Notes under the pieces: model-generated | What the model was told of the DNA's origin: nothing | What the model saw: the letters and a program-made list of their open reading frames with translations, nothing else | Database searches by the model: none | Made by a program: the position numbers and the translations under genes | NCBI RefSeq assembly: GCF_030269125.1 | Contig: NZ_BSSM01000007.1 | Location: 310,001 to 374,000 of the forward strand | Reading direction: 5' to 3' | DNA from: Streptomyces hygroscopicus subsp. hygroscopicus | GTDB taxonomy: Bacteria; Actinomycetota; Actinomycetes; Streptomycetales; Streptomycetaceae | Length of the DNA: 64,000 nt | Shown here: in pieces, positions 1 through 8,931 of the stretch | How positions within the stretch are numbered: position 1 is the stretch's first letter | Layout: the number at the start of each line of letters is the position of its first letter

Positions 1-548
1 CGGGCCGCGTCGATCTCGTGCGAGACCGAACTGTCGATCAGCTGGGCGCTGGAGAAGCCGGGCGGCGAGGAGACGTTGCGGTGGACGCAGTGCAGCATCA
101 GCGGCCTGCCCAGGCCGCCCCCGTCCAGCAGGGCCTTCAGACGCAGGTACTCGGCGTCGTACCGGCGCATGAACCCGATCTGCGCGAGCCGCCGGCCGAG
201 CCGCGCCTCGGCCTCCATGACGCGCAGTGCCCCGGCGGAGTCCGGCACCATCGGCTTCTCGCACAGCACCGGGAGGCCGCGCGCGAACGCGGCGAGCAGC
301 GCGGCCTCGTGCGCGGGCCCGGGGGAGGCGATCAGTACGGCGTCCACGCCGGGCGCGTCGAGGGCGGCCTCGGGGTCGGTGTGCACGGTGACCCCGCGCA
401 GGCCCGCGGCGGCGGCCTTCGCCCGTTCGACGTCGGGGTCGGCGACGGCCGCGACCCGGGCGCCGGCGACCACCCGGTCCAGGCGCCGAATGTGGTCCGC
501 CCCCATGCTCCCGGCCCCCAGCACCGCCACACCCAGCAGCTCACCCAT
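1..548 (-). CDS. Gfo/Idh/MocA family oxidoreductase, inositol 2-dehydrogenase-like (3' end outside window)
   Basis: NAD(P)-dependent dehydrogenase of the Gfo/Idh/MocA family, which oxidises sugars, cyclitols and related polyols in the cytoplasm. The protein starts MGELLGVAVLGAGSMGADHI, carrying the Rossmann glycine motif GAGSMG, and contains the family signature EKP (in LCEKPMVPDS, about residue 97) that places the nicotinamide-binding lysine. It runs off the left edge after about 182 residues, so the C-terminal substrate domain is missing. The segment around MRRYD and HRNVSSP resembles myo-inositol 2-dehydrogenases of actinobacteria, but the substrate cannot be fixed from half a protein. The start is the ATG whose complement lies at 546-548. 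No partner gene is visible in the window. Confidence 0.88.
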   Translation of the reverse strand, partial: MGELLGVAVLGAGSMGADHIRRLDRVVAGARVAAVADPDVERAKAAAAGLRGVTVHTDPEAALDAPGVDAVLIASPGPAHEAALLAAFARGLPVLCEKPMVPDSAGALRVMEAEARLGRRLAQIGFMRRYDAEYLRLKALLDGGGLGRPLMLHCVHRNVSSPPGFSSAQLIDSSVSHEIDAA

Positions 549-629
549 GCGCGCGCTCCCTCACGTCGGACGATCACGCGTAGCGTACGTCGGCGGGGGA
601 GCGCGCACTCGGGCCTCGGGGGCGGCGGG

Positions 630-1724
630 TCAGAACCGCAGCACCCCCGCGATCCCGTCCTCCTCGCCCAGCGTGCCGTCGGGCACGAAGCGGACGTCGG
701 CGCCGGTCTCCAGGCACTGCTCCACGATCTCGTCCACGATGTCGTTGCGGGCGTCCAGATCGCCGGGCTCGGCCGGTACCAGGTGGTCGCCGTCGTCGCG
801 GACGACCGCCTGGAATCCCTCCTCCACGGCGAGCAGCCGAACCCGGCCATCGCGGGCGCTCTGCCACAGCTCGTCCAGGCCCGCCGCGAAGGTCTTGCGG
901 CCGCGCGCCGAGGTCAGCTCCTCGACCACGGAGCCGGTGTCCTTCGACGCCTCCGCCTCCAGCACCGGCTTGATCGCCTGCCACACCGCCTCGGGACCGG
1001 AGTTCGCGAGCCCGCCGTGCCCCACGTGCACCGCGCCCCTGGTCACACCGCCGGCCTCGTCCATGAGGGAGAGCGCGGCCTGTTCGCCGGTGACGTACAG
1101 CGGGCGGGGCTGGTCGCGCAGGACCGCGGCCATCGCGGTGTCCGCCTCGCGCAGGAACCGGCGGGTGCCCTCGTCGCGGAAGGTGCTCGGGGAGTCACCG
1201 ACGCGCATCTGCCGCTCGGCGTCGAAGTTCGGCCGGTTGCGGATCAGCGGGAAGCCCCCGGCGTGGTCCTCCACCACCCGGTCGACGCCGCCGCTCCACA
1301 GGGTGACCCTCTCGGCCGAGACCGACAGCACCCAGAAGGGCCGCTCGGCGGCCTGCGCGGCGACCAGGTTGCGGGTGAGGAAGGTGTCCGCGAGCACCAC
1401 GCGCTCGGGGACGCTGCGGGCCAGCGACCAGACCTGGTGCTCGCCGGGCGCCGCGAAGATCACCAGGCCGTCCTCGGCATGGGCGAGATCCACCTCGGCG
1501 AGCGCCCGGTCGAGCTGGGCGTCGACGTCCGCGCGCCGCTCACGGGTCACGGCCGGGTCGGCCTCCAGACGCTTCCTGGCCTCGGCCAGCACATTGCGCA
1601 GCCGGACGGGATCCTGCTCGTTGCCCGATCCGCGGCGGTGCGTCGGGGTCAGCACGGACACCGCCGGATAGGGCCGCGGACGCCGCAGTTCGGCAAGGGT
1701 TGCGGGACTCAGTGCGTGCTCCAT
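630..1724 (-). CDS. Bacterial archaeo-eukaryotic release factor-like protein (baeRF3 type)
   Basis: A 364-residue soluble protein that I assign to the bacterial relatives of archaeal/eukaryal peptide chain release factor 1 (baeRF family). These carry the eRF1 fold and are thought to act at ribosomes or in RNA/stress surveillance, but their actual role is unknown. Visible support: an N-terminal segment with the motif SVLTPTHR, a central part with the run LWSGGVDRVVEDH, and a C-terminal part ending VRFVPDGTLGEEDGIAGVLRF, which is the typical end of this family. The frame stays open upstream, but the ATG at 1724 begins the conserved sequence MEHALSPATLAEL, so I use it; no strong Shine-Dalgarno is visible. 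The gene stands alone. Older annotations sometimes call such proteins chemotaxis proteins, which nothing here supports. Confidence 0.75.
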   Translation of the reverse strand: MEHALSPATLAELRRPRPYPAVSVLTPTHRRGSGNEQDPVRLRNVLAEARKRLEADPAVTRERRADVDAQLDRALAEVDLAHAEDGLVIFAAPGEHQVWSLARSVPERVVLADTFLTRNLVAAQAAERPFWVLSVSAERVTLWSGGVDRVVEDHAGGFPLIRNRPNFDAERQMRVGDSPSTFRDEGTRRFLREADTAMAAVLRDQPRPLYVTGEQAALSLMDEAGGVTRGAVHVGHGGLANSGPEAVWQAIKPVLEAEASKDTGSVVEELTSARGRKTFAAGLDELWQSARDGRVRLLAVEEGFQAVVRDDGDHLVPAEPGDLDARNDIVDEIVEQCLETGADVRFVPDGTLGEEDGIAGVLRF

Positions 1725-2140
1725 GACAGCACCATAGGGCTGATTCACAAGTACGGCATTCGGGGTATCCGGGACGTGCGCTCGCCCGACGGCACCCGCC
1801 CGCGCCGCCCCGGTGGCCGGGCCGCCGGGCCGCCGGGGCGGTTCCTGACCGCGAAGCCGCACGGCGAACACCGCTTGGGGAGGTTTTTGCCCGTGGCCTG
1901 TTCCTGACGCCTCAGGCGTGCCGGCGTCGTGGTTCCTGCATTTCGCGGAGGCAAAACGCGGCCGAAAGCATCGGGCGGCCGGTTGCGGGTGTGTTACGGC
2001 CGCGTTGACCGGCGCCGGGTCCTGACGGACGCTCGTCATATAGGTGCTCGATACAACTGATTCGTCGGCCGGTCCGCGCTCCTCGCGAAAGCCAAGGTGG
2101 GAGCGGGAAGCGGCAGCCGGCCGAAGGCAGGAGGCAGCGC
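1725..2140. other. 416-bp divergent intergenic region
   Basis: Lies between the divergent release-factor-like gene and asnB, so it should hold both promoters. Visible elements are a short inverted repeat (ACGCCT-C-AGGCGT reading, 1907-1919), a TATAGG sequence at 2039-2044 that could act as a -10 box for asnB, and a strong ribosome binding site CAGGAGG at 2128-2134, seven bases before the asnB ATG. I see no gene in it; frames open here look like shadows with no codon bias. Confidence 0.5.
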
Positions 2141-3982
2141 ATGTGCGGCATCACCGGATGGGTCTCCTACGACCGTGACCTGACCGCCGAGGCCACCACA
2201 TTGCATGCGATGACCGAGACGATGGCCTGCCGCGGCCCGGACGACTGCGGCACCTGGGCGGAGGGCCCGGCCGCCCTGGGACACCGCCGGCTGGCCATCA
2301 TCGACCTGCCCGGCGGCCGCCAGCCGATGTCCCTCGACACCCCCGAGGGCACCGTCGCGCTGGTCTACTCCGGGGAGACGTACAACTTCACCGAGCTGCG
2401 CCGCGAACTGACCGGCCGCGGCCACCGGTTCACCACCGACTCCGACACCGAGGTGGTCCTGCACGCCTACGTCGAGTGGGGCGACACGGTCGCCGAACGC
2501 CTCAACGGCATGTACGCGTTCGCCGTCTGGGACGGCCGCCACGACAAGCTCGTGATGATCCGCGACCGCATGGGGATCAAGCCGTTCTACTACCACCGCA
2601 CGCCCGACGGCGTCCTGTTCGGCTCCGAGCCCAAGGCGATCCTCGCCAACCCGCTGGCCCGCTCCCGCGTGACCCTCGACGGCCTGCGCGAACTGCTCGT
2701 GATGATCAAGACCCCCGGACACGCCGTCTGGGACGGCATGCGCGAGGTCGAGCCCGGCACCGTCGTCACCGTCGAGCGCACCGGCCTGTCCACCCGCGCC
2801 TACTGGCGCCTTCGGACCCGCCCGCACGAGGACGACCGCGACACCACCATCGCCACCGTGCGCACCCTCCTCGACGACATCGTGCGCCGCCAGCTCGTCG
2901 CGGACGTGCCCCGCTGCACCCTGCTCTCCGGCGGCCTCGACTCCTCCGCCATGACCGCGATCGCCGCCCGCCAACTCGCCGAACAGGACGAGACGGTGCG
3001 CTCCTTCGCCGTCGACTTCGCCGGCCAGACCGAGAACTTCGTCGCCGACGAGCTGCGCGGCACCCCCGACACCCCCTTCGTGCACGACGTCGCCCGGCTC
3101 GCCGGCACCGACCACCAGGACATCGTGCTCGACGCCCGGTCCCTCGCGGACCCCGCCGTGCGCGAGCACGTCATCCGGGCCCGCGACCTGCCGACCGGCT
3201 TCGGCGACATGGACGCGTCGCTGCTGCTGCTCTTCCGCGCCATCCGGCAGAAGTCGACGGTGGCCCTGTCCGGCGAGTCCGCGGACGAGGTCTTCGGCGG
3301 CTACCGCCAGTTCTTCGACGAGGAGGCACGCGGCGCGGACACCTTCCCCTGGCTGGTGAGCTTCGGCCGCCACTTCGGCGACGACAGCGACGTCCTGCGC
3401 CCCGACCTGGTGAAGAACCTCGATCTGGACGGGTACATCGCCGACAGCTACCGCACGGCCGTCGCGGGCATCGAACGCCTCGCGGGCGAAAGCGACTTCG
3501 AGTACCGGATGCGGCAGATCTGCCATCTGCACCTGACCCGGTTCGTGCGCATCCTGCTCGACCGCAAGGACCGGATGAGCATGGCCACCGGCCTGGAGGT
3601 GCGGGTGCCGTTCTGCGACCACCGCCTGGTCGAGTACGTGTACAACACCCCCTGGTCCCTGAAGTCCTTCGACGGCCGGGAGAAGAGCCTGCTGCGCGAG
3701 GCCGCCAGGGACGTCCTGCCGCGGTCCGTGTACGACAGGGTCAAGAGCCCCTATCCGTCCACGCAGGACCCGCGGTACGCCACCGCCCTCCAGGAACAGG
3801 CCAAGGACCTGCTCGCCCGGCCCTCGCACCGCGTCTTCGACCTGGTGGACCGGGACCGCGTGCGGCGGGCCGCCGAACGCGAGGCGCCGATCAGCGGCCA
3901 GGCGGCACGGCGCGGCCTGGAACGCACCCTGGACCTCGCGCAGTGGCTGGACCTGTACTCGCCCGAACTCGTCCTCGGCTGA
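2141..3982 (+). CDS. asnB: Asparagine synthase (glutamine-hydrolysing)
   Basis: Converts aspartate, ATP and glutamine to asparagine, AMP, PPi and glutamate. The 613-residue protein has both expected modules. The N-terminal Ntn glutaminase domain begins MCGITGWV, with Cys2 as nucleophile after removal of Met. The C-terminal synthetase domain carries the PP-loop SGGLDS at residues 263-268 and the later ESADEVFGGYRQFF segment. Length is normal for AsnB. The start is fixed by the catalytic Cys directly after Met and by a CAGGAGG ribosome binding site seven bases upstream. The stop lies inside a 16-bp perfect palindrome shared with the stop of the convergent downstream gene. Housekeeping amide supply is the simplest role; amidation of a secondary metabolite is possible but no biosynthetic genes surround it. 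Confidence 0.96.
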   Translation: MCGITGWVSYDRDLTAEATTLHAMTETMACRGPDDCGTWAEGPAALGHRRLAIIDLPGGRQPMSLDTPEGTVALVYSGETYNFTELRRELTGRGHRFTTDSDTEVVLHAYVEWGDTVAERLNGMYAFAVWDGRHDKLVMIRDRMGIKPFYYHRTPDGVLFGSEPKAILANPLARSRVTLDGLRELLVMIKTPGHAVWDGMREVEPGTVVTVERTGLSTRAYWRLRTRPHEDDRDTTIATVRTLLDDIVRRQLVADVPRCTLLSGGLDSSAMTAIAARQLAEQDETVRSFAVDFAGQTENFVADELRGTPDTPFVHDVARLAGTDHQDIVLDARSLADPAVREHVIRARDLPTGFGDMDASLLLLFRAIRQKSTVALSGESADEVFGGYRQFFDEEARGADTFPWLVSFGRHFGDDSDVLRPDLVKNLDLDGYIADSYRTAVAGIERLAGESDFEYRMRQICHLHLTRFVRILLDRKDRMSMATGLEVRVPFCDHRLVEYVYNTPWSLKSFDGREKSLLREAARDVLPRSVYDRVKSPYPSTQDPRYATALQEQAKDLLARPSHRVFDLVDRDRVRRAAEREAPISGQAARRGLERTLDLAQWLDLYSPELVLG

Positions 3983-3986
3983 GCGC

Positions 3987-3992
<6 letters not shown>
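3977..3992. terminator. Perfect 16-bp palindrome covering two convergent stop codons
   Basis: GGCTGAGC followed directly by its reverse complement GCTCAGCC. The TGA of asnB (3980-3982) and the TCA, read as TGA, of the opposing gene (3987-3989) both sit inside it. It may serve as a short bidirectional terminator, but there is no loop and no T-run, so the terminator call is tentative. Confidence 0.35.
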
Positions 3993-4736
<744 letters not shown>

Positions 4737-4811
4737 GATGGTGTCCCTCCGTCACGGTCACGGACGCCTGCCGGCGGCCGGTCCCTACGTCGGTCGATGT
4801 GGTCCGGGGTC

Positions 4812-6434
4812 TCAGTCGATGCGGTTCGGGATGGCGCTCCACTCCTTCCCGTCCGCCGGGCAGGAGCTGCCGTTCGCGGGCAGGGAGCCGTTGAGCAGGA
4901 ACTCGTCCACCAGGCGGTGCACACACACGGAGGAGCCGTACCCGGTGTGCCCGTCGCCCTTGTTGTCGAGCACGACCGCCGACGGGCCGAGCCGCTCCGC
5001 GGTCTGCACCGCCCACGGGTACGGCGTCGCGGGGTCGCCGCGGGTGCCCACGAGCAGCATCCGGGCGGTGTCGACGTCCTTCACCCGGGTGCGGATGAAA
5101 TCGGTGCCCCTGGGGCGGCCGTAGCACATCAGCACCTGGGTGAGCCGGTAGCGGCCGAAGACCGGGGACGCCTGGTCGTACGCGGCTCGCAGCCGCCCCA
5201 GGTCCTCGGTGATCCGGGCGGCGGAGGGCCGGTCGGGGTCGTCCGCGCAGTTGATGGCCAGCAGGGCGGCCTGGAGGTTGTCGGCCGGGATGTCCTGGGG
5301 GTCCACCAGGCCGCTGTGCCCGGCGGCGCGCCGGACGCGGGTCGGCCCGGCACCCCCGGCGGCGAAGCCCATGACGCCCCGCGGATCGCCGTCCTGCGCC
5401 AGCCGGCCCAGCGCCCGTTCCAGCGACGGCCACAAGTCCCTGCTGTAGAGGGCCTGCACGATGGCGGCCACCAGGTCCTGCCCGGAGAAGGGATCCCCGC
5501 CCTCCGTCGTGACCGGCCGCCGATCCAGCGCGCGCACCAGGCCGACCACCGCCTCGCCGGCCGTGCTCCGGTCCTGCCCGAACGGGCAGCCGGCCCCCGT
5601 CACACACCAGTCCAGGAAGTCGTCCAGCGCGGTCTGCTGACCCCGCGCGCCCGCGATCCCCTGCTCGGCGAGCGACTCGGTCAGGGTGTCCACGCCGTCC
5701 AGCGCCATCCGGCCGACGCGGTGCGGGAACTGCGCCGCGTACACCGCCCCGAGCCGCGTCCCGTAGGAGAAACCGAGGTAGTTGAGCTTCTCGTCGCCGA
5801 GGGCCTGGCGGATCACGTCCAGGTCCCGGGCCGCGTTCACGGTCCCCACGTACGGCAGCACGTCACCGGAGCTGCGCGCGCACGCGTCGGCGCTCCGCTT
5901 CAACTGCCGCAGCAGGGCCTGGGGATGGCCGAGGTCGGCGTCCGCGCCGGTGACGGCCGCGGCCTGGTCGCCACCGCCGCCGCAGCTGACGGGGGAGGAG
6001 CGGCCGACGCCGCGCGGGTCGAAGGTGACCACGTCGTAGCCGTTGGCCAGCCCGACGAACTGCGCCGCGTCGTACGTCAGTTCGCTGACGCCCGCGCCGC
6101 CGGGGCCGCCGAAGTTCAGCAGCACCGACTGATGGGACCCGCCGGTGCCGCGGATGCGGGCCAGCGCGAGGTCGAGGGTGCCGGTGGCGGGGCGGGCGTA
6201 GTCGAGCGGGACCGTCACCTTGCCGCACTGGAGTCCCTTCGGCGTGCCCGGTCCCGCGCAGGCGCCCCAGGCCACCTCCTGCCGGTAGAACCGGGACAGG
6301 TCGGGGCCGGCCGGTGCGGAGGAGGCCGCCGCGGCCCCGCGCACCGGCAGCGCGGAGCCGAGCAGCGCCAGGGCGAGGACTCCGGTACCCGCACAGCGCC
6401 GCACCGCGGACCGCGTGCACAGCTTGGCCAGCAT
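4812..6434 (-). CDS. Secreted alpha/beta hydrolase with TAP-like C-terminal domain
   Basis: Extracellular serine hydrolase of the tripeptidyl-aminopeptidase (TAP/SlpD-E) group, which removes N-terminal tripeptides or hydrolyses small esters. The 540-residue protein has a signal peptide (residues 1-36, hydrophobic LALALLGSALPV). The alpha/beta hydrolase core has the oxyanion segment GGPGGAG and the motif FDPRGVGRSS. The nucleophile elbow is GFSYGT, with Ser as catalytic residue. A C-terminal TAP-like domain supplies Asp and His (GTRGDPATPYPWA; KGDGHTGYGSSVC). Cysteines spread through the mature part fit secretion. The ATG at 6434 follows a GGGAGGC ribosome binding site. Peptidase versus esterase specificity cannot be told from sequence alone. 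Confidence 0.9.
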   Translation of the reverse strand: MLAKLCTRSAVRRCAGTGVLALALLGSALPVRGAAAASSAPAGPDLSRFYRQEVAWGACAGPGTPKGLQCGKVTVPLDYARPATGTLDLALARIRGTGGSHQSVLLNFGGPGGAGVSELTYDAAQFVGLANGYDVVTFDPRGVGRSSPVSCGGGGDQAAAVTGADADLGHPQALLRQLKRSADACARSSGDVLPYVGTVNAARDLDVIRQALGDEKLNYLGFSYGTRLGAVYAAQFPHRVGRMALDGVDTLTESLAEQGIAGARGQQTALDDFLDWCVTGAGCPFGQDRSTAGEAVVGLVRALDRRPVTTEGGDPFSGQDLVAAIVQALYSRDLWPSLERALGRLAQDGDPRGVMGFAAGGAGPTRVRRAAGHSGLVDPQDIPADNLQAALLAINCADDPDRPSAARITEDLGRLRAAYDQASPVFGRYRLTQVLMCYGRPRGTDFIRTRVKDVDTARMLLVGTRGDPATPYPWAVQTAERLGPSAVVLDNKGDGHTGYGSSVCVHRLVDEFLLNGSLPANGSSCPADGKEWSAIPNRID

Positions 6435-6708
6435 CGATCGCCTCCCGGGGCGCCCGCAGCGGACCGGGACGGCGCCCTTCCGCTCACCATAAGTGGGCCC
6501 CGTGCGGCCCGCCTCCGGGCGAGCGGAACCCCCTGAGGTGCCGTATATTCCGCGCCCGCTTGGCGATCATTCGTCATCCTTACAAGCTGTTCATCGCCCC
6601 TGCCACTCGATGGGGTGAAAGCCGGATAGGCCATAACTCTGATGGTTCGCCCGCGTTTTACGGGATGCGGGTGAGTGCCCGCGAACTTGTCTGGAAGGCA
6701 GGGAACCA

Positions 6709-7377
6709 ATGAGACGGGCTACCCGAAACGGTGTGATCGCGGCCGTCGCCGCCTCCGGCGCGATGGCCCTGGCGTGGCCGGTGTCCGCCGCGTTCGCGGC
6801 CGACGGCGCGAGTGCCGACGGCGTCGCGGCCGGCTCGCCCGGACTGATCTCCGGCAACGGCATCCAACTGCCGGTGGACGTCCCGGTGAACGTGTGCGGC
6901 AACACGGTCGACGTGGTCGGCCTGCTCAACCCGGCCGCGGGCAACGCCTGCGGGAACGGGGCGGGCGCCGGAGGAGGCGGAGCGGCCTCCTCCGGCGGGG
7001 CCACGGCCCACGGCGGCGCCCAGCACTCCCCGGGGGTGATCTCGGGCAACGCCGTCCAGCTCCCCGTCGACCTGCCGGTGAACATCAGCGGCAACAGCGT
7101 CGACGTGGTGGGCGTGGGCAACCCGGTCACGGGCAACACCTCCGTCAACGGAGGCGGGATCCCGAGCCACCCCGTCGCGCCCGCCCCGCAGCCGCCGACG
7201 CCGGTCAAGGCCCACCCGGCCGCGCCGCACACCCCGCGCCCCGCCCCCGAGCCGGTCGGTGCCTCCCTGGCCCACACCGGCACCGACCTGACCGCCCCCG
7301 CGGCGGTCGGCAGCGCGGCGCTGCTGCTCACGGGCAGCATCCTCTACCGCCGCTTCCGCCCGACCCGCACGTACTGA
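6709..7377 (+). CDS. chpB: Long chaplin, cell-wall anchored (two chaplin domains, LAxTG sorting signal)
   Basis: Chaplins are secreted amyloid-forming surface proteins that coat aerial hyphae and let them break the water surface. This 222-residue protein has a signal peptide (1-28) and chaplin domain 1 (about 40-85; GLISGNGIQLPVDVPVNVCG with two cysteines). A glycine-rich linker leads to chaplin domain 2 (about 106-148; GVISGNAVQLPVDLPVNISG, no cysteine). A Pro-rich wall-spanning part and a sortase signal LAHTG (about 185) with a membrane helix and the charged tail RRFRPTRTY complete it. The two-domain, sortase-anchored form defines the ChpA/B/C group. I choose ChpB only from recalled gene order in S. 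coelicolor. The ATG is preceded by GGAAGGCAGGGA. The long upstream region (6435-6708) fits developmental regulation, but I could not identify a specific sigma site. Confidence 0.9.
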   Translation: MRRATRNGVIAAVAASGAMALAWPVSAAFAADGASADGVAAGSPGLISGNGIQLPVDVPVNVCGNTVDVVGLLNPAAGNACGNGAGAGGGGAASSGGATAHGGAQHSPGVISGNAVQLPVDLPVNISGNSVDVVGVGNPVTGNTSVNGGGIPSHPVAPAPQPPTPVKAHPAAPHTPRPAPEPVGASLAHTGTDLTAPAAVGSAALLLTGSILYRRFRPTRTY

Positions 7378-8394
7378 CCCCCCAACCGTGTCCAGGCCTC
7401 CACCGGCCACCGGGCCCCCACCGTCCAGCTGTCGACGGACGCCGGCCCGGTGGAGCCTCGCGACGCCCCCCGCCCAGCGGCGGCCCGCCCTCCCCGGCTC
7501 CGCGTACCCGCCCCCCCCCGCGCAGCGCGCGACGGCGGCCGAGCGTCCGTCCGGCCGCGGCCCTCTGTGCCCATCGGCGCTGCCCTGAACGCCCCAGTGG
7601 CCTCTCGGCTGCCGGCTCTGCGGACTCGAAAACGCTCTCGTGGTGGCTTGACCGTCCGGCTTTGCGGCTCCGAACCCTGCCCAGCGGCGGCTCGACCGCC
7701 CGGCTCCGCGGGCCGAGCCCCACCCAGCCGTGGCCCGAGCGTGCCCTGGCCGCTCTGGACTGCGGACGCGACAGCGGGGACCAGGGCGTGGCGACGCCCG
7801 AACGCCCGCCCGGCAGCGGCCCGAGCACCCGCGCAGTGCCCCCCGAACGCCCGCCCGGGGGCGGCTCCGAACCCTGCCCAGCGGCGGCTCGACCGCCCCG
7901 CCCAGCGGACCGGAATCCGGCTGGCGGCGGCCCGCCCTGCGGGCTCGGCGCCACGCGGCCGTCGCCCGAGCGCCTGTCCGGCCGTGGTCCGGCAGTTACC
8001 TAGCGGTGGCCGGATTGCCCTGCTGGGTGGATCGGGAGTACGGCTGGCGGTGGCTCTCTTCGGTGCTGTGGACTCGGGGCTGCGCGGCCGTTGCCCGAGC
8101 GCCTGTCCGGCTGCGGTTCGGCGGTTACCCAGGGGTGGCCGGATTGCCCTGCTGGGTGGATCGGGAGTACGGCTGGCGGTGGCTCTCTTCGGTGCTGTGG
8201 ACTCGGGGCTGCGCGGCCGTCGCCCGAGCGCCTGTCCGGCTGCGGTCCGGCAGTCACCCAGCGGCGGCCCGACCGCCCCGCCCAGCGCCCCCACCGCCCC
8301 GCCCAGCGGATCCGAACGCCCGGCCGACGGGGGCGATCCGCACCGCACGGCGGCGCCCCAACACCCTCGCGGGAGCGGGAAGCACAGTGGCCCG
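7378..8394. repeat. 1-kb repeat-rich GC stretch without a recognisable gene
   Basis: The stretch is made of degenerate copies of short blocks such as GCCCGAGCG, CCCAGCGGCGGC and GGCCGGCTCCGC. Long open frames exist on both strands, but they encode only Arg/Pro/Ala/Gly-rich low-complexity strings and no known fold. It separates the chaplin from a membrane ORF. It may be an eroded region expanded by local duplication. Confidence 0.6.
7964..8250. repeat. 129-bp direct tandem repeat, two full copies and a partial third
   Basis: Copies begin with GCCCGAGCGCCTGTCCGG at 7964, 8093 and 8222, exactly 129 bp apart, with few mismatches in the first two. A core from GGTGGCCGGATTGCCCTGCT through the run CTGGCGGTGGCTCTCTTCGG is almost identical at 8005 and 8134. 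The third copy fades after about 30 bases. The period is a multiple of three, but no credible protein is encoded. Confidence 0.85.
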
Positions 8395-8931
8395 GTGACG
8401 GACCGCATCCGGCGGCGGTGGCGCGCACTGCCCCCCTGGGACCAGGGACTCCTCGCCGTCTCCATCGGAGGCTTCGTCGAGGGCACCGCCTCGCACGCCG
8501 GCGACCTCGCGCGGCACGGACGGCACGCCTACTCCGCCTTCGCACCCCCGCTCCAGGTGTTCGTCAGCGCGCTGACCGTCCTCGATCCCCTGGTCGCGAT
8601 CCTGCCGCTGTACGTACGCCCGGCGGGCGTCCCGCTCGCGGCGCTCGTGATGACGGCGGACGCGCTCGGCAACTGGTGCGCGAACTGGGCCTGGCTGCAG
8701 GCCGACCGGTCCCGCCTGCTGCGCCCGGTGGGGATGCTCCCCATCACCCTCTTCGCCCTCTTCGTCCTCTTCGTCGTCGCCTCGGCCGTCCCGCTCGCCC
8801 GTGCGCTGCACACCCGCGGCCGGTGCCGGTCGGCTGATCCTCCCGTGGCACAAAGGCCGTTGATCCGCGAGGATGCTGCCGACACGGGCCGTGCGCACGG
8901 CGGCCGGCCCCCGACGCAACGGAGCGCACCG
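8395..8931 (+). CDS. Small membrane protein ORF with no stop codon of its own (reads into the next GNAT gene)
   Basis: From a GTG at 8395 the frame encodes VTDRIRRRWRALPPWDQGLL and then about 120 residues with three or four hydrophobic segments (around GGFVEGT, VFVSALTVLDPLVAILPLYV, LAALVMTADALG and LPITLFALFVLFVVASAV). Third-position GC is strongly biased up to about 8820, so this part is genuine coding sequence. After the segment ending ARALHTRG the codon bias disappears, yet no stop occurs before the ATG of the acetyltransferase at 8932, which is in the same frame. A stop exists in a neighbouring frame at 8835-8837, so a one-base change may have removed the original end. It could also be a genuine membrane-GNAT fusion ending at 9786. 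I do not recognise the family. Confidence 0.5.

Noticed and set aside
18..1907. Long open frames on the plus strand across the dehydrogenase and release-factor-like genes
   Set aside because: They are antisense shadows typical of very GC-rich DNA; codon bias and protein similarity lie on the minus strand.
7964..8250. CRISPR-like array
   Set aside because: Units are directly tandem, 129 bp long and without unique spacers or nearby cas genes.
7344..8486. A 380-codon minus-strand frame in the repeat region
   Set aside because: The period of 129 bp keeps the frame open, but the protein is only repeats of basic and Pro-rich strings without codon bias.
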